A stretch of DNA of 64,000 nucleotides from Botrimarina hoheduenensis (GTDB lineage Bacteria; Planctomycetota; Planctomycetia; Pirellulales; Lacipirellulaceae). Position 1 is the stretch's first letter. Each line of letters starts with the position of its first letter. The notes under the pieces are model-generated. The model was not told the DNA's origin and made no database searches. It worked only from the letters and a program-made list of their open reading frames with translations. The stretch lies in assembly GCF_007859815.1 (NCBI RefSeq), contig NZ_SJPH01000005.1:40674-104673 (forward strand), in the 5' to 3' direction. Below, piece by piece: positions 8,123 through 17,460 of this stretch. Made by a program: the position numbers and the translations under genes.

Positions 8123-9637
8123 ATGCGATGCTCCTTGAAACAATACGCCCTACCGCTCTTTGCCGCCGCGGCGTTGCTGGCACCCCGCAGTGCCGAGGCA
8201 TTTGTCCCCTACACGCCGGTGCCGGTTCCGGGGCCGCCGGTTGTTGGCGGGGGGATCCTGCTCCCCACCGAGGTCTATGGCAAAGAGTACTCTCACGACT
8301 TTGACTTCTCGGTTGTCGGTCCCAGCCCCGATCCTGAGCAGGTGATCGCGTGGGACGGCATGGGGGGCAGCGCCGATACGGTTGATTTCAGCTTTTCGCG
8401 TCCCAACTGGGAGCTCGATCAAGAGGTCGATGCGCTGGCTAACAGCCGCGACGCTCTCTATCGGGAGCTGCGTCGTGATCAGGCACACCTGATCTTCACG
8501 CACGACAACCTCGTGACGGGGTACGGCGGCCCGGGCGGCGGGTTTGCTCTGCAACCGATTCCTAGCGAGGGTCCGGTCGTGCTCTCGAATGGCAACAGCA
8601 TCGGCGGAGCGGGTGAGGTCAGCCTTGAGTTGGCCGGTGCCTTTGGCCCCTCGTCTACGCAATTCATTTGGGCGAAGCGACCCGAAGTGAACGCGATGCC
8701 CCGGCCGATTGATGTGGATGGCCTTGAAGTCTGGGGCGTCGAGCCGCGCGAATTCGTTGATGTCGATGTTCCGGTCCGCGGAGATTCGGACAAGTACTCG
8801 CTCGATGTGGACTGGCTGAGTGGTACCTCGGTGTGGAACGCAGCCGGAACGCCCTATATGGGCTGGCCGACGATTGTCAGTGCCGTCGAATCGCTGCTGG
8901 GCCCGATTCCCCCCAGCGCTTTCTCGCCGCGTGACGAAACCCAAGGCCGGCAGTCGGTCAATCTCGACGCGCTGATGGTTCTTGACGTGATGGGCCGGCC
9001 CGACATCTTCGACTTCGATCCGATCGGCAACCCGAACGGCGAAGAAATAAAGGATCAGAACGGTCAGCTGATTGAAATGGGCGATGAGAATAAAGGGGAC
9101 TCGCTCATCTTCAGCATTCGGCAGATTATCGACCCGGCCGACGCGGATGGCTACTACGCCACGGGCAGCGAGCTGTTCGTGCTCGACGCGCTCGGTGGGG
9201 TGAGCTTTCTCGATCACGGCGGGCACCTGTGGGATCACAGCTACGCCCTGTCCGAGTTGCGAGCGGTTTCCTACGAAGGCCAACAGACACAGTATGCGGT
9301 GATCGATATCAATGGCATCGAGGCGATCGGCGAGAAGGTCGAGGCCCCGCCGGTCTTCTGCCCGGGCGATTTCAATGGCGACGGGATGGTCGACAACGGC
9401 GACCTCAACCTCTTGCTGGGCAACTGGGGTGCCGCCGTGCCGCCGGCTCCGGCGGGCTGGGGTGGCTATCAGCCCACCGGGCCCACCGTCGACAACGACG
9501 AGCTGAACGTGTTGCTGGCGAATTGGGGCATGGTGTGCGGCCCCGCTCCGGGAATGACCGGTGCTGCGATCCCCGAGCCGGCAACGCTGGTCTTGGCCCT
9601 GCTGGCCGTTGGCCCGCTGGCTGCACGGCGTCGCTAA
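8123..9637 (+). CDS. PEP-CTERM exported protein with dockerin-like repeats
   Basis: A 504-aa exported protein. Residues 1-26 form a signal peptide ending SAEA. A long unassigned region rich in Asp, Gly and Pro follows. Residues about 412-470 contain two planctomycete dockerin-like calcium-loop motifs (DFNGDGMVDNGDLNLLL and DNDELNVLLANWG). The end is a PEP-CTERM sorting tail: IPEPATL, a hydrophobic helix and ARRR. Such proteins are exported and processed by an exosortase-type system. The ATG at 8123 has AGGG about nine bases upstream and gives a clean signal peptide; the frame is open further upstream without one. No catalytic domain is recognised in the central part. A strong terminator follows at 9671. 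Confidence 0.85.
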   Translation: MRCSLKQYALPLFAAAALLAPRSAEAFVPYTPVPVPGPPVVGGGILLPTEVYGKEYSHDFDFSVVGPSPDPEQVIAWDGMGGSADTVDFSFSRPNWELDQEVDALANSRDALYRELRRDQAHLIFTHDNLVTGYGGPGGGFALQPIPSEGPVVLSNGNSIGGAGEVSLELAGAFGPSSTQFIWAKRPEVNAMPRPIDVDGLEVWGVEPREFVDVDVPVRGDSDKYSLDVDWLSGTSVWNAAGTPYMGWPTIVSAVESLLGPIPPSAFSPRDETQGRQSVNLDALMVLDVMGRPDIFDFDPIGNPNGEEIKDQNGQLIEMGDENKGDSLIFSIRQIIDPADADGYYATGSELFVLDALGGVSFLDHGGHLWDHSYALSELRAVSYEGQQTQYAVIDINGIEAIGEKVEAPPVFCPGDFNGDGMVDNGDLNLLLGNWGAAVPPAPAGWGGYQPTGPTVDNDELNVLLANWGMVCGPAPGMTGAAIPEPATLVLALLAVGPLAARRR

Positions 9638-9670
9638 GCGTTAAACCGCGTGGTGGCTGCCAGTGGAATG

Positions 9671-9707
9671 CCCAGGGCGACCCCGAGAGGTCGCCCTGGG
9701 TTTTTTT
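9671..9707 (+). terminator. Rho-independent terminator
   Basis: A perfect 12-bp stem (CCCAGGGCGACC, 9671-9682; GGTCGCCCTGGG, 9689-9700) with a six-base loop, followed by seven T (9701-9707). It lies 34 bp after the stop of the PEP-CTERM gene and would insulate it from the convergent purD. Confidence 0.92.
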
Positions 9708-9775
9708 AAGGCCAGAGCAGGGGCGGGGCAGGGTGGGGAAGTGGACCCCAAGTCGTCCTTCACCCAAGTCCTCCC

Positions 9776-11083
9776 TCAGCCCGAGACGATCGCACGATCG
9801 GCGATATCCTTCCGACACCAAGCACCTCGCCAGCGGATTGCCTTGATCGCCGTATAAGCCGCGAGTTTTGCCGTGGGAACCGTCTCACCCAGGGCCGTTA
9901 CTCCCAGAACGCGACCCCCGCTGTTGATGACGATTCGGTCGCCGTCGCGCCCTGCGAGCGACGTTCCGGCGTGAAACACCTTGACGCCCGGAGCGACCGC
10001 CGCGGCTGCCTCGAGCCCGGTGATCGGAAAGCCGGTTTCATAAGCTCCCGGATAGCCTTCGCTCGCCATCACCACGCACACCGCGGGGCGCGGGTCCCAC
10101 TCGGGCGTTGGTGCCTCGTCCAACCGCCCCTCGGCAGCGGGTTCGAGCAGATCCAGCAGATCGCTCTTTAGCCGCATCAGCACCGGTTGGCACTCGGGAT
10201 CGCCGAAGCGGACGTTGTACTCGAGCACTTTGGGACCTTGCTTGGTCAGCATCAGCCCTGCGTACAACACGCCACGAAACGGACGTCGCTTGCGCTTCAT
10301 GTGGTGCACCGTGGGCACGAGCACTTGCTCTTCGATGCGTGCGATCAGGGCTTCATCTACTAAAGGCGTCGGGCTATAGGCACCCATGCCGCCCGTGTTG
10401 GGGCCCCGATCGTCGTCGTAGGCGGGCTTGTGGTCTTGCGCCGGCGGAAGGGTCAGGATCGAGCGGCCATCGGTGATCGCCAGCACGCTGACTTCTTGAC
10501 CGTGCAGCCGCTCTTCGATCAGCAGGCGGGCACCGGCGGCACCAAACTCACGCTGAGCGGCAATGCGATCGACCGCCTCGAGCGCTTCGTCGCGCGTATC
10601 GCAAACCACCACCCCTTTGCCGGCCGCAAGACCATCGGCTTTGACAACACAGGGGACATCTTCACGCTCGTTGAGGAACTCAAGCGCCTCGGCCGCGTCG
10701 CGGAACGTGTGGAACTCGCCCGAGGGAACGTCCGCGTGTCGGAGCAGCTCTTTGCAGAAAGCCTTGGAGCCTTCCAACTCAGCCGCGGCTTTGCTCGGAC
10801 CGAAGGCCAGCAGCCCCGCGGATTCGAGCGCATCCACCAAGCCGGCCACCAGCGGGGCCTCGGGACCCACGACGGTCAACCCGATCGCATTCGCCTTGGC
10901 AAAGCTCACAATCCCGGCCGTGTCGTCGTCGCGGAGAGCAACGTTGACGATCGGCAAACCGGCTTCGAGGGCGGTTCCGGCATTGCCGGGAGCCACAAAC
11001 ACGGTATCGATACGCGGACTCTGCGCGAGCTTCCAGGCGAGCGCGTGCTCGCGGCCACCGCCGCCGACAACCAAAACTTTCAT
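9776..11083 (-). CDS. purD: Phosphoribosylamine--glycine ligase (GAR synthetase)
   Basis: PurD joins 5-phosphoribosylamine and glycine with ATP to make glycinamide ribonucleotide, the second step of de novo purine synthesis, in the cytoplasm. The 435-aa length matches the family. The N-terminus MKVLVVGGGGREHALAWKL is the classic PurD start; GPEAPLVAGL and FGPSKAAAELEGSK follow, and the ATP-grasp core contains DHKPAYDDDRGPNTGGMGAY and RFGDPECQ. ATG at 11083. It is convergent with the PEP-CTERM gene and divergent from the cupredoxin-like gene, so it is probably monocistronic. No purine riboswitch was noticed upstream. Confidence 0.97.
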   Translation of the reverse strand: MKVLVVGGGGREHALAWKLAQSPRIDTVFVAPGNAGTALEAGLPIVNVALRDDDTAGIVSFAKANAIGLTVVGPEAPLVAGLVDALESAGLLAFGPSKAAAELEGSKAFCKELLRHADVPSGEFHTFRDAAEALEFLNEREDVPCVVKADGLAAGKGVVVCDTRDEALEAVDRIAAQREFGAAGARLLIEERLHGQEVSVLAITDGRSILTLPPAQDHKPAYDDDRGPNTGGMGAYSPTPLVDEALIARIEEQVLVPTVHHMKRKRRPFRGVLYAGLMLTKQGPKVLEYNVRFGDPECQPVLMRLKSDLLDLLEPAAEGRLDEAPTPEWDPRPAVCVVMASEGYPGAYETGFPITGLEAAAAVAPGVKVFHAGTSLAGRDGDRIVINSGGRVLGVTALGETVPTAKLAAYTAIKAIRWRGAWCRKDIADRAIVSG

Positions 11084-11231
11084 AAACGAACAAACGCAGA
11101 GGGAGAGAGCCGGGCACCAGCGATCGGCCGACTAGCGTCGGTTTTCAGAGCGGCACCGCTAGCGACGCCGCGTAAGCGAGCAGTCTAGTGTCCGCTCGTG
11201 CCAACCGGGAGCGTCCGGCTAGAATGCGGCA

Positions 11232-12041
11232 ATGAGCGTTCTCAAGAAATCCCTCCTGATCATGGCAGGTTTAGGGATACCGGCGTTTTTTGCCGGACTG
11301 GCGACATTTGCAGAGGGGGCTCCGCCCCACGCCGGGCCGATTACCGGCCGGATCGTGCTGGCGGGTCCTCGGCCGGAGCCGCGCGAGTTGGATCCCGGCC
11401 GCGATCGCTGCTGCCAGGAAGCTTTACCCTCGGATGAGAGCCTCCTCGTGAGCGACGAGGGAGGCTTGGCGAACGTCGTGATCTGGGCAAGCGGCCCGCC
11501 GATCGCGACGGTCACCGGGCCCCCGAATCTCCTCGAGCCGTCTGTCCACGAGCTGACCAACAAAGGGTGCGCTTTCCAGCCGCGGGTGACGCTTTTGCGA
11601 GCAGGCGAGCGGCTTGTGCTGACCAACGCCGACCCGACGACGCACAATCTTAACGCCACGTTTCGCAAGAACCCCTCGTTCAACGTGGTGCTGGCTCCTC
11701 AAGCACGGCGAGAACTCTCGCTCGACGCGGCAGAGCCCAAACCCGCCCCCGTGGCGTGCAACATCCATCCGTTCATGCGTGCTTGGGTTTTGGTGCGCGA
11801 TGATCCGTACGCGGCCGTGAGCGATGCCAGCGGCCACTTTGAGCTGCCAGCCGGTCTGCCCGCCGGGCAAATCCGGCTAACCTTTTGGCACGAGGGGCGA
11901 TACCTGGCAGGGGTGCCCACCCCGGCGGGGGTGACGGATCGGCGTGGCCGGATTGGTCTAACGCTCCCCCTGGCGGAGGCTTCAACGCCTTACGAGCTCG
12001 GCGAGTTGAGGATCGACCCACGCTGGTTCGCTGCGCAATAG
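11232..12041 (+). CDS. Exported cupredoxin-like protein (methylamine-utilization-protein type)
   Basis: A 269-aa exported protein with signal segment 1-29. After an N-terminal beta-rich part, residues about 120-190 form a cupredoxin-like module with a type I copper ligand set in the expected order: His138 (in TNADPTTHN), Cys176, His179 and Met182 (in CNIHPFM). A second beta domain (190-255, DASGHFELPAGLPAG) resembles carboxypeptidase-regulatory-like repeats. Similar planctomycete proteins are annotated as methylamine utilisation or plastocyanin-like. A role in periplasmic electron transfer or copper supply is suggested by the downstream cytochrome c and haem A genes. Start at ATG 11232; the Met at 11262 is an alternative. 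No clear Shine-Dalgarno is visible. Confidence 0.75.
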   Translation: MSVLKKSLLIMAGLGIPAFFAGLATFAEGAPPHAGPITGRIVLAGPRPEPRELDPGRDRCCQEALPSDESLLVSDEGGLANVVIWASGPPIATVTGPPNLLEPSVHELTNKGCAFQPRVTLLRAGERLVLTNADPTTHNLNATFRKNPSFNVVLAPQARRELSLDAAEPKPAPVACNIHPFMRAWVLVRDDPYAAVSDASGHFELPAGLPAGQIRLTFWHEGRYLAGVPTPAGVTDRRGRIGLTLPLAEASTPYELGELRIDPRWFAAQ

Positions 12042-12250
12042 CACGCTGGCTTCGGTTGGAAATGCCGGCCGTGTTTTGATCGAGACGGCTCACGCTGGCT
12101 GCGACAAAACGCCACCCCCCAATCGCTCCTGGTGACCGGCGACGGCAACACGGCGGTTGAGGTAAAAAGGCCCCGGGGCAGCCTACGCCGGTTTTCGAAT
12201 GCGGTTGTCTGCCATTTTTCACCTTTCCCTTCGTGCCCCTCAGCTGGTCG

Positions 12251-13441
12251 ATGCTTGGCATAAGCCGCTCTGCTGCGGGGTCGATCGCCTGGGTGGCGGC
12301 TTGCCTCGTCGGCTGCGGTCCGGCGACGTTTCAACCGAATGAGTTGCTGCACAGCAGCCAAGGGCTAACCGCAGCGCAGTCGGAAGCAATCGAGACGGTC
12401 CTGCTGGAAATCTTTGGTACGCCCGCCGAGCCTCGGCTGCCCGAGTTGCTGCACGCCACGATCGATCACAACAACCTGATCCGGTGCGCCGGTGAAGTAA
12501 TCAGTCACGAGCCGGGAGTCACCCAGGGTCTGTACGGACGTCACTGCGCCCGCTGCCACGGCGTGACAGGAGACGGCCAGGGTCCGACGGCCCTCTATCA
12601 GCACCCCTATCCGCGTGATTTCCGGCGGGGGGTGTTCAAATGGAAGAGCACCTACCGCGATGCCCTTCCCACGATTTCAGACCTGCACACCGTACTGGAA
12701 CGGGGCGTCCCCGGCGCGGCGATGCCCTCGTTCCGCCTGCTGAGCACGGACGAACGCAACGCTTTGGTCGATTACGTCGTTTACCTAACGTTGCGGGGCC
12801 AGTTGGAACGCGAGCTTGTGCTGCTCAGTGTCGAAGAGCTTGCCGAAGAGGAGCTCGTGACGGTCGCAACGGCCGAGCCGCTGCTCGCTTCTCTCAGCAC
12901 GGCTTGGACCGACACCGATCGCCTCGTGGTCAATTCGTCCCAACCGATTCAAAATCTTGTCGATGCCAATCTGATCGCCCAAGGCAAAGAGTTGTTCCAC
13001 AGCGAGCTCACCGGTTGCGCAAAATGCCATGGCACAAACGGGGCCGGATTAACGCCCAACGTGACGGCGTCCGATCGCGACTACGACCTCTGGGATACCG
13101 AACGGCGTGAGATCCTTACGGCAAGCCAAACCACCGACAATCCGCGGCTGATTGCGGCGGCGAAGCGGGCTTTCCCGCCCCGTCCTTCATGGGGACGCGA
13201 GCTGACCACCGTGAAAAGGCGCGGCGGCGACGAGCCAGAGACGCTCTTTCGTCGTCTCCACCAGGGGATCGCCGGAACCACCATGCCCGCGCTGGGGCCG
13301 TTGCGTCCCGGCCAGCCCGCCGCTCTCAGCGATCCGCAGATTTGGGCGCTGGTCGCGTATGTTGAATCGCTGGGGATCTCTGACGAGCCGAGCGACGAAG
13401 GTTCGCCGCACTACGCAGCTTCGGCCCAGGAGGTGCCATGA
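12251..13441 (+). CDS. Dihaem cytochrome c lipoprotein
   Basis: A 396-aa protein with two c-type haem sites, CARCH (99-103) and CAKCH (256-260), each opening a cytochrome c domain with plausible downstream Met ligands (GAAMPSF after the first, GTTMPALG after the second). The N-terminus carries a hydrophobic segment and lipobox LVGC (Cys22), implying a membrane-anchored lipoprotein outside the cytoplasm. It would pass electrons between respiratory complexes. Its stop overlaps the next start as ATGA, indicating translational coupling with the haem A synthase. ATG 12251 was chosen; a GTG at 12233 would add six residues. Confidence 0.85.
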   Translation: MLGISRSAAGSIAWVAACLVGCGPATFQPNELLHSSQGLTAAQSEAIETVLLEIFGTPAEPRLPELLHATIDHNNLIRCAGEVISHEPGVTQGLYGRHCARCHGVTGDGQGPTALYQHPYPRDFRRGVFKWKSTYRDALPTISDLHTVLERGVPGAAMPSFRLLSTDERNALVDYVVYLTLRGQLERELVLLSVEELAEEELVTVATAEPLLASLSTAWTDTDRLVVNSSQPIQNLVDANLIAQGKELFHSELTGCAKCHGTNGAGLTPNVTASDRDYDLWDTERREILTASQTTDNPRLIAAAKRAFPPRPSWGRELTTVKRRGGDEPETLFRRLHQGIAGTTMPALGPLRPGQPAALSDPQIWALVAYVESLGISDEPSDEGSPHYAASAQEVP

Positions 13442-14577
13442 AACAAGCCGCCGCTGAATCGCCTTGGCCGTATCGCGGGGCATGGTTGCTGTGTGGTCTG
13501 ACTTTCCCGCTGATCTGGGTGGGGGGCCTGATCACAACGACCGACGCCGGGATGGCCGTTCCCGACTGGCCGGGAACCTACGGCTACAACTTATTGCTGT
13601 ACCCCTGGCAAACCTGGTTCTTCGGGCCATGGGACTTGTTCATCGAGCACGGGCATCGGTTGCTTGCCTCGTTGGTTGGTCTGCTGACGATCGCGCTGCT
13701 GGTGATCGTGCGGCGCTCCGGCGAACCCCGACAAGTGGTGCGGCTCGCCTGGATCGCGCTCGGACTGGTTTGCCTCCAGGGCGCGCTCGGGGGGTTTCGT
13801 GTTTTGCTGAACGCCCGCTATTTGGCGCTGGTTCATGGGGCGACCGGGCCCCTCTTTTTCGCGGTGACCGTGCTGCTTGTGGCCGCAACCAGGCCTACTC
13901 CGGCTCGCCTCTTACCTGCTACTCGCTCACAACGGGCCCCAACTCTCTCACAAAGGGGCTGGTTGATCGCGATTTTGCCCGCACTGGTCTACACGCAACT
14001 GATTCTCGGAGCCACGCTCCGACACACTCCCGAGTCGAGCGGTGCCTGGGCGTTTGCGTTGCATGTTCAGGCGCATCTTGCCATGGCGGCGGTCGTCGCC
14101 GTCGTCGCGCTCGTGGTGGCGTTCTCCGAAGCCCGTGCGGGCCGGGGCCGCGTTGCGGCGCTGCTCGCCGCGGTGTTAGTGGGCCAGATCTCCTTGGGGC
14201 TAGCGACCTGGGTGGCCAAATACCGTTATCCGCACTGGGCCGATCCAACCACCACTCTGACAGCGGCAGCGGAAAATGCCCCGCTTGAGCTGCCCCGGCT
14301 TCGCGGCTGGGCGGAGCGGATGGCACCCGGTACGATACAGCCACCAACTGCCGGCGGATTTACAGAGACCACGATCGTTACCGCTCATAGCGCGATCGGC
14401 TCGCTACTGTTAGCCCTGGCGGTAGGGCGTGCCGCCGGACTGGGCGTCTCGACCGGTCGCGCTGGGAAGTCCCCACCGGACGGTCAAGATGCCCTGGCAG
14501 AGGCTGTCCGGGCGTCGGAGACCCAGGCCTCTGGTCCCCCCCAGCCCCCCCGACGCGAATCGAGCCTCCTCGCATGA
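13438..14577 (+). CDS. ctaA: Haem A synthase (COX15/CtaA family)
   Basis: CtaA oxidises the C8 methyl of haem O to a formyl group, giving haem A for aa3-type oxidases. The 379-aa protein has about eight membrane helices. It shows GGLITTTDAGMAVPDWP (29-45), the family's first conserved loop, and conserved histidines in EHGHRLLAS (H71, H73), LVHGATG, the HVQAH region and TAHSAIGS, as expected for haem binding. The C-terminal 40 residues are a polar Pro/Ser tail without family counterpart. ATGA overlaps join it to the upstream cytochrome and the downstream haem O synthase, so the three form one translational unit. Confidence 0.92.
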   Translation: MKQAAAESPWPYRGAWLLCGLTFPLIWVGGLITTTDAGMAVPDWPGTYGYNLLLYPWQTWFFGPWDLFIEHGHRLLASLVGLLTIALLVIVRRSGEPRQVVRLAWIALGLVCLQGALGGFRVLLNARYLALVHGATGPLFFAVTVLLVAATRPTPARLLPATRSQRAPTLSQRGWLIAILPALVYTQLILGATLRHTPESSGAWAFALHVQAHLAMAAVVAVVALVVAFSEARAGRGRVAALLAAVLVGQISLGLATWVAKYRYPHWADPTTTLTAAAENAPLELPRLRGWAERMAPGTIQPPTAGGFTETTIVTAHSAIGSLLLALAVGRAAGLGVSTGRAGKSPPDGQDALAEAVRASETQASGPPQPPRRESSLLA

Positions 14578-15503
14578 GCACAGGCATCAGCACTTTGCCC
14601 GCCCCTACCGAGCGAACGAGCCTGCTGCCGCAGATCGCCGACTTTATCGCGCTCTCAAAGCCGAAGATCGTCATCCTCGAGCTGGTGGCGGTGCTCGCAA
14701 CGCTTCACATCGCGACCCGCTACGGAGCCGCCGGCACACCGTGGACCGCGGCCCTCGTCGCCTCGGTTATGTTTGGCACAGCGCTCGTGGCAGCGAGCGC
14801 CAACACGATGAACATGTGGCTCGAACGCGAACTCGACGCCCAGATGCCACGCACCGCAGAACGCCCCCTACCGGCGGGACGGATCACGCCGGCCGAAGCG
14901 CTCGCGTTTGGTCTGCTGACGCTCACTGCGGGCGTGACGATGCTCGCAATGCACGCCGGATTGCTCCCCTCGCTCATCGCGTTGGGGACCTGGGGGATCT
15001 ATGTCGGCTGCTACACGCCGCTCAAACCTCGCTCGTGGATCAATACGGCGGTGGGGGCCGTCAGCGGGGCGACTCCCCTCTGGATCGGTTGGACAGCCGG
15101 CGGCGGGTCGCTGCTGGACCCGCTCGGGATCGCTATCGTAGCGGTGATGTACGTCTGGCAGTTTCCCCACTTCATGGCGATCGCTTGGCTCAGCCGGGCT
15201 GGATACGCTGCGGCGGGGCACCAGATGTCGACCGTGCTCGATCCCTCCGGTCGCTGGGCCGGCTTTCAAGCGGTCGTGTGGTCGGCCGTTCTGTTGCCGA
15301 TGAGTCTCGCGCCGATCGTGCTGTCAACAACGATCGCCCCGCTCTGGTACGGCATTCCGGTAACCCTGGCGGGCTTAGTGATGTTTGCTAGTTCGCAACG
15401 TTTTTTGACGGACTGTTCCGACATCACGGCGCGTCGCTTGCTGAGAGTGACGCTGCTCTATGTGCCGGTGTGGTTGCTTGCCCTGTGGGTGGCAGGCGCT
15501 TAA
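14574..15503 (+). CDS. cyoE: Protohaem IX farnesyltransferase (haem O synthase)
   Basis: CyoE/CtaB transfers a farnesyl group to protohaem IX to make haem O, the substrate of the preceding CtaA. The 309-aa UbiA-superfamily membrane protein shows the first Asp-rich motif as NMWLERELDAQMPRTAERP and the second region YTPLKPRSWINTAVGA. YVWQFPHFMAIAWL is diagnostic of haem O synthases among UbiA enzymes. About nine membrane helices are evident. Start at ATG 14574 overlaps the ctaA stop by four bases. Confidence 0.95.
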   Translation: MSTGISTLPAPTERTSLLPQIADFIALSKPKIVILELVAVLATLHIATRYGAAGTPWTAALVASVMFGTALVAASANTMNMWLERELDAQMPRTAERPLPAGRITPAEALAFGLLTLTAGVTMLAMHAGLLPSLIALGTWGIYVGCYTPLKPRSWINTAVGAVSGATPLWIGWTAGGGSLLDPLGIAIVAVMYVWQFPHFMAIAWLSRAGYAAAGHQMSTVLDPSGRWAGFQAVVWSAVLLPMSLAPIVLSTTIAPLWYGIPVTLAGLVMFASSQRFLTDCSDITARRLLRVTLLYVPVWLLALWVAGA

Positions 15504-15621
15504 CCACCTCGCTTGCTGAAGGGCTGCCGACCGCGTTAGCCGTCCGGAAGGCGCACTCTTGGCCGCCGCTCGGCCCTTCGCCCCCCACCTACTGAATCCT
15601 ACAGCGAGCGACTGGCTCCCC

Positions 15622-16545
15622 ATGAACACCACGGCTGCGATCCGGATCAACGAAATAAGGCACCACTACGGACAACGCGAAGCCTTGGGCGGTGTTTCCT
15701 TGGAAGTCCGCGAAGGAGAAATCCTCGGCCTGCTGGGCCCTAACGGCAGCGGCAAGACGACGCTCTTCAAGTTGCTCGCAACGCTCATGCCGATCCAAGC
15801 GGGCAGCATCACGGTGGGCGAAGCCGACGCGGCCCGGCAACCCGCCGCCGTGCGGGCACAATTGGGAGTCGTCTTCCAGTCGCCCAGCTTGGACAAAAAA
15901 CTGCGCGTCGAAGAGAACCTGCGTCACCACGGACGGCTTTACGGGCTGAGCGGCGGAACGCTGCGAACCAGGATCGATCAAGAGCTGGAACGTTTCGGCG
16001 TGGCAGATCGACGGCGCGATATTGTTGAGACTCTTTCGGGCGGCTTGCAGCGTCGTGCGGAGCTGGCACAAGCCATGCTGCACCGTCCGCGAGTGCTCGT
16101 GCTGGATGAACCCTCGGCGGGGCTCGATCCGGCCGCGCGCAGCGACCTCTGGCGGCGACTCGCCGCCGCGCGAGCCGAGGGGCTCACGGTGATCGTGACC
16201 ACTCACCTGCTCGAAGAGGCCGAACGGGCCGACCGACTCGCGATCCTCGATGGCGGGCGAGTGGTGGCGGACGACACCCCCGCGGCGCTGCGGAACTCGA
16301 TCGGAGGCGACACCTTGACGCTTCGCACGGACGAGCCCGAGGCGCTGGCCCAAGCGGTCCGTGAGCGTTTACAACGCGAAGTGAGCGTGATTGACCGGCT
16401 CGTTCGGCTCGAGAGCGATAACGCAGCGGCCGACGCGGCACAGCTTCTGGCGGCTTTCCCCGACCGCATCAGCGAGCTGACAATCGGTCGGCCCTCGCTG
16501 GAAGACGTCTTTTTTTCCCGAACCGGAAAACTCTTCCACGATTGA
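15622..16545 (+). CDS. ABC-2 type transporter ATP-binding protein
   Basis: A 307-aa ABC ATPase with Walker A GPNGSGKTT (about 40-48), Q-loop VVFQSPSLDKKL, signature LSGGLQRRAELAQAM, Walker B VLVLDEPSAGLDP and switch TTHLLEEAE. After the ATPase a C-terminal regulatory part of roughly 75 residues ends RPSLEDVFF, as in DrrA/NodI-type exporters. It pairs with the permease encoded 45 bp downstream. ATG 15622 opens a canonical ABC N-terminus; upstream TTG extensions are rejected. Planctomycete and other haem-copper oxidase assembly clusters often contain such a pair between cyoE and DUF420; the substrate is not known. Confidence 0.9.
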   Translation: MNTTAAIRINEIRHHYGQREALGGVSLEVREGEILGLLGPNGSGKTTLFKLLATLMPIQAGSITVGEADAARQPAAVRAQLGVVFQSPSLDKKLRVEENLRHHGRLYGLSGGTLRTRIDQELERFGVADRRRDIVETLSGGLQRRAELAQAMLHRPRVLVLDEPSAGLDPAARSDLWRRLAAARAEGLTVIVTTHLLEEAERADRLAILDGGRVVADDTPAALRNSIGGDTLTLRTDEPEALAQAVRERLQREVSVIDRLVRLESDNAAADAAQLLAAFPDRISELTIGRPSLEDVFFSRTGKLFHD

Positions 16546-16590
16546 GTTCGCCGCTTAACGCCCCCTCTAACCTGCAGACAATCCCCTTTG

Positions 16591-17352
16591 GTGAGCCCCA
16601 CAACGACTTACTCGCCGTCCCTACCGGTGGTGCTCACGCTCGCCGAGCGGGAGCTGGTGCGTTTCTTTCGACAACGCAATCGCGTGATCGGCGGTTTGGT
16701 CCAGCCGGTGCTGTTCTGGCTGCTGTTCAGCGAAGGGCTACGGTCCAACGATCTGGGCTACACACACTTCTTTCCGGGCACGCTGGTGATGATCCTGCTG
16801 TTTACAGCGATCTTTGCCACGATCAGCATTATCGAAGATCGCAACGAGGGCTTCTTGCAGGGGGTCTTGGTCGCTCCGGTCACGCGGTGGGCCATGGTCC
16901 TCGGCAAAGTGCTCGGCGGAGCAGCGATCGCTCTCATCCAGGCGCTGCTGTTCCTGGCCCTGGGCTGGGCAACGGTTGCCGAAATCCAACCTACGCCGCT
17001 CTCAGCGCTCGCCGCGGTTGGCGGCATGACCCTGCTTGCCATCGCGCTGACGGGGCTCGGCCTGTTGATCGCATGGCGGATGAACTCGACGCAGGGATTC
17101 CACGCCATCATGAGCATCTTTCTGCTGCCGATGTGGCTCCTCTCGGGAGCCTTCTTTCGGCACGGGGCCGAGGGGTGGCTGGGCCTCGCGGTCATGATCA
17201 ATCCGCTCACCTATGGTGTCGCAGCGCTGCGGCATCGTTTGACTCCGCTAGATGCCGCGGGCTTGCCTGCGGAGCCCTTGTGCTGGGCGGTCACCGGTGC
17301 CTTTGCCGCAGTAATGCTTGTGGCTTGCTGGTGGGTGGCGGGGCGCGAGTAA
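16591..17352 (+). CDS. ABC-2 type transporter permease
   Basis: A 253-aa permease with about six membrane helices and the ABC-2/DrrB layout: an amphipathic entry helix (ERELVRFFRQRNRVIGGLVQP) followed by hydrophobic segments. It includes the EDRNEGFLQGVLVAPVTRW loop typical of the family and a C-terminal region with NPLTYGVAALRH, as in NodJ/DrrB proteins. No ATG lies near the N-terminus, so GTG 16591 (or TTG 16588) is the likely start. It is partner of the ATPase immediately upstream. Substrate unknown; linkage to haem A synthesis suggests a role in oxidase maturation, which is inference from position. Confidence 0.88.
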   Translation: MSPTTTYSPSLPVVLTLAERELVRFFRQRNRVIGGLVQPVLFWLLFSEGLRSNDLGYTHFFPGTLVMILLFTAIFATISIIEDRNEGFLQGVLVAPVTRWAMVLGKVLGGAAIALIQALLFLALGWATVAEIQPTPLSALAAVGGMTLLAIALTGLGLLIAWRMNSTQGFHAIMSIFLLPMWLLSGAFFRHGAEGWLGLAVMINPLTYGVAALRHRLTPLDAAGLPAEPLCWAVTGAFAAVMLVACWWVAGRE

Positions 17353-17386
17353 GCGCTAGCGGCAAACTCTTGCGCAAAGGCAACAA

Positions 17387-17417
17387 CCCGCACCGCCAAC
17401 ATCCCGCACCGCCAACA
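17387..17417. repeat. 15-bp direct repeat in intergenic gap
   Basis: CCCGCACCGCCAACA occurs at 17387-17401 and again at 17403-17417, a period of 16 bp, between the ABC permease and the DUF420 gene. It looks like a local slippage duplication; no function is evident. Confidence 0.7.
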
Positions 17418-17460
17418 GCGCTCGGTAAAGCCAACGGCTGCAACCACAGGAACTCTTGCA

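Noticed and set aside
8150..9283. A 377-codon antisense frame within the PEP-CTERM gene
   Set aside because: No domain, no start signal, and the sense frame has a signal peptide, dockerin-like motifs and a PEP-CTERM tail.
14429..15391. A 320-codon open frame overlapping cyoE in another frame
   Set aside because: It is Arg/Pro/Ala-rich and has no recognisable motif, while the overlapping cyoE shows full family signatures. High-GC DNA leaves such shadow frames open.
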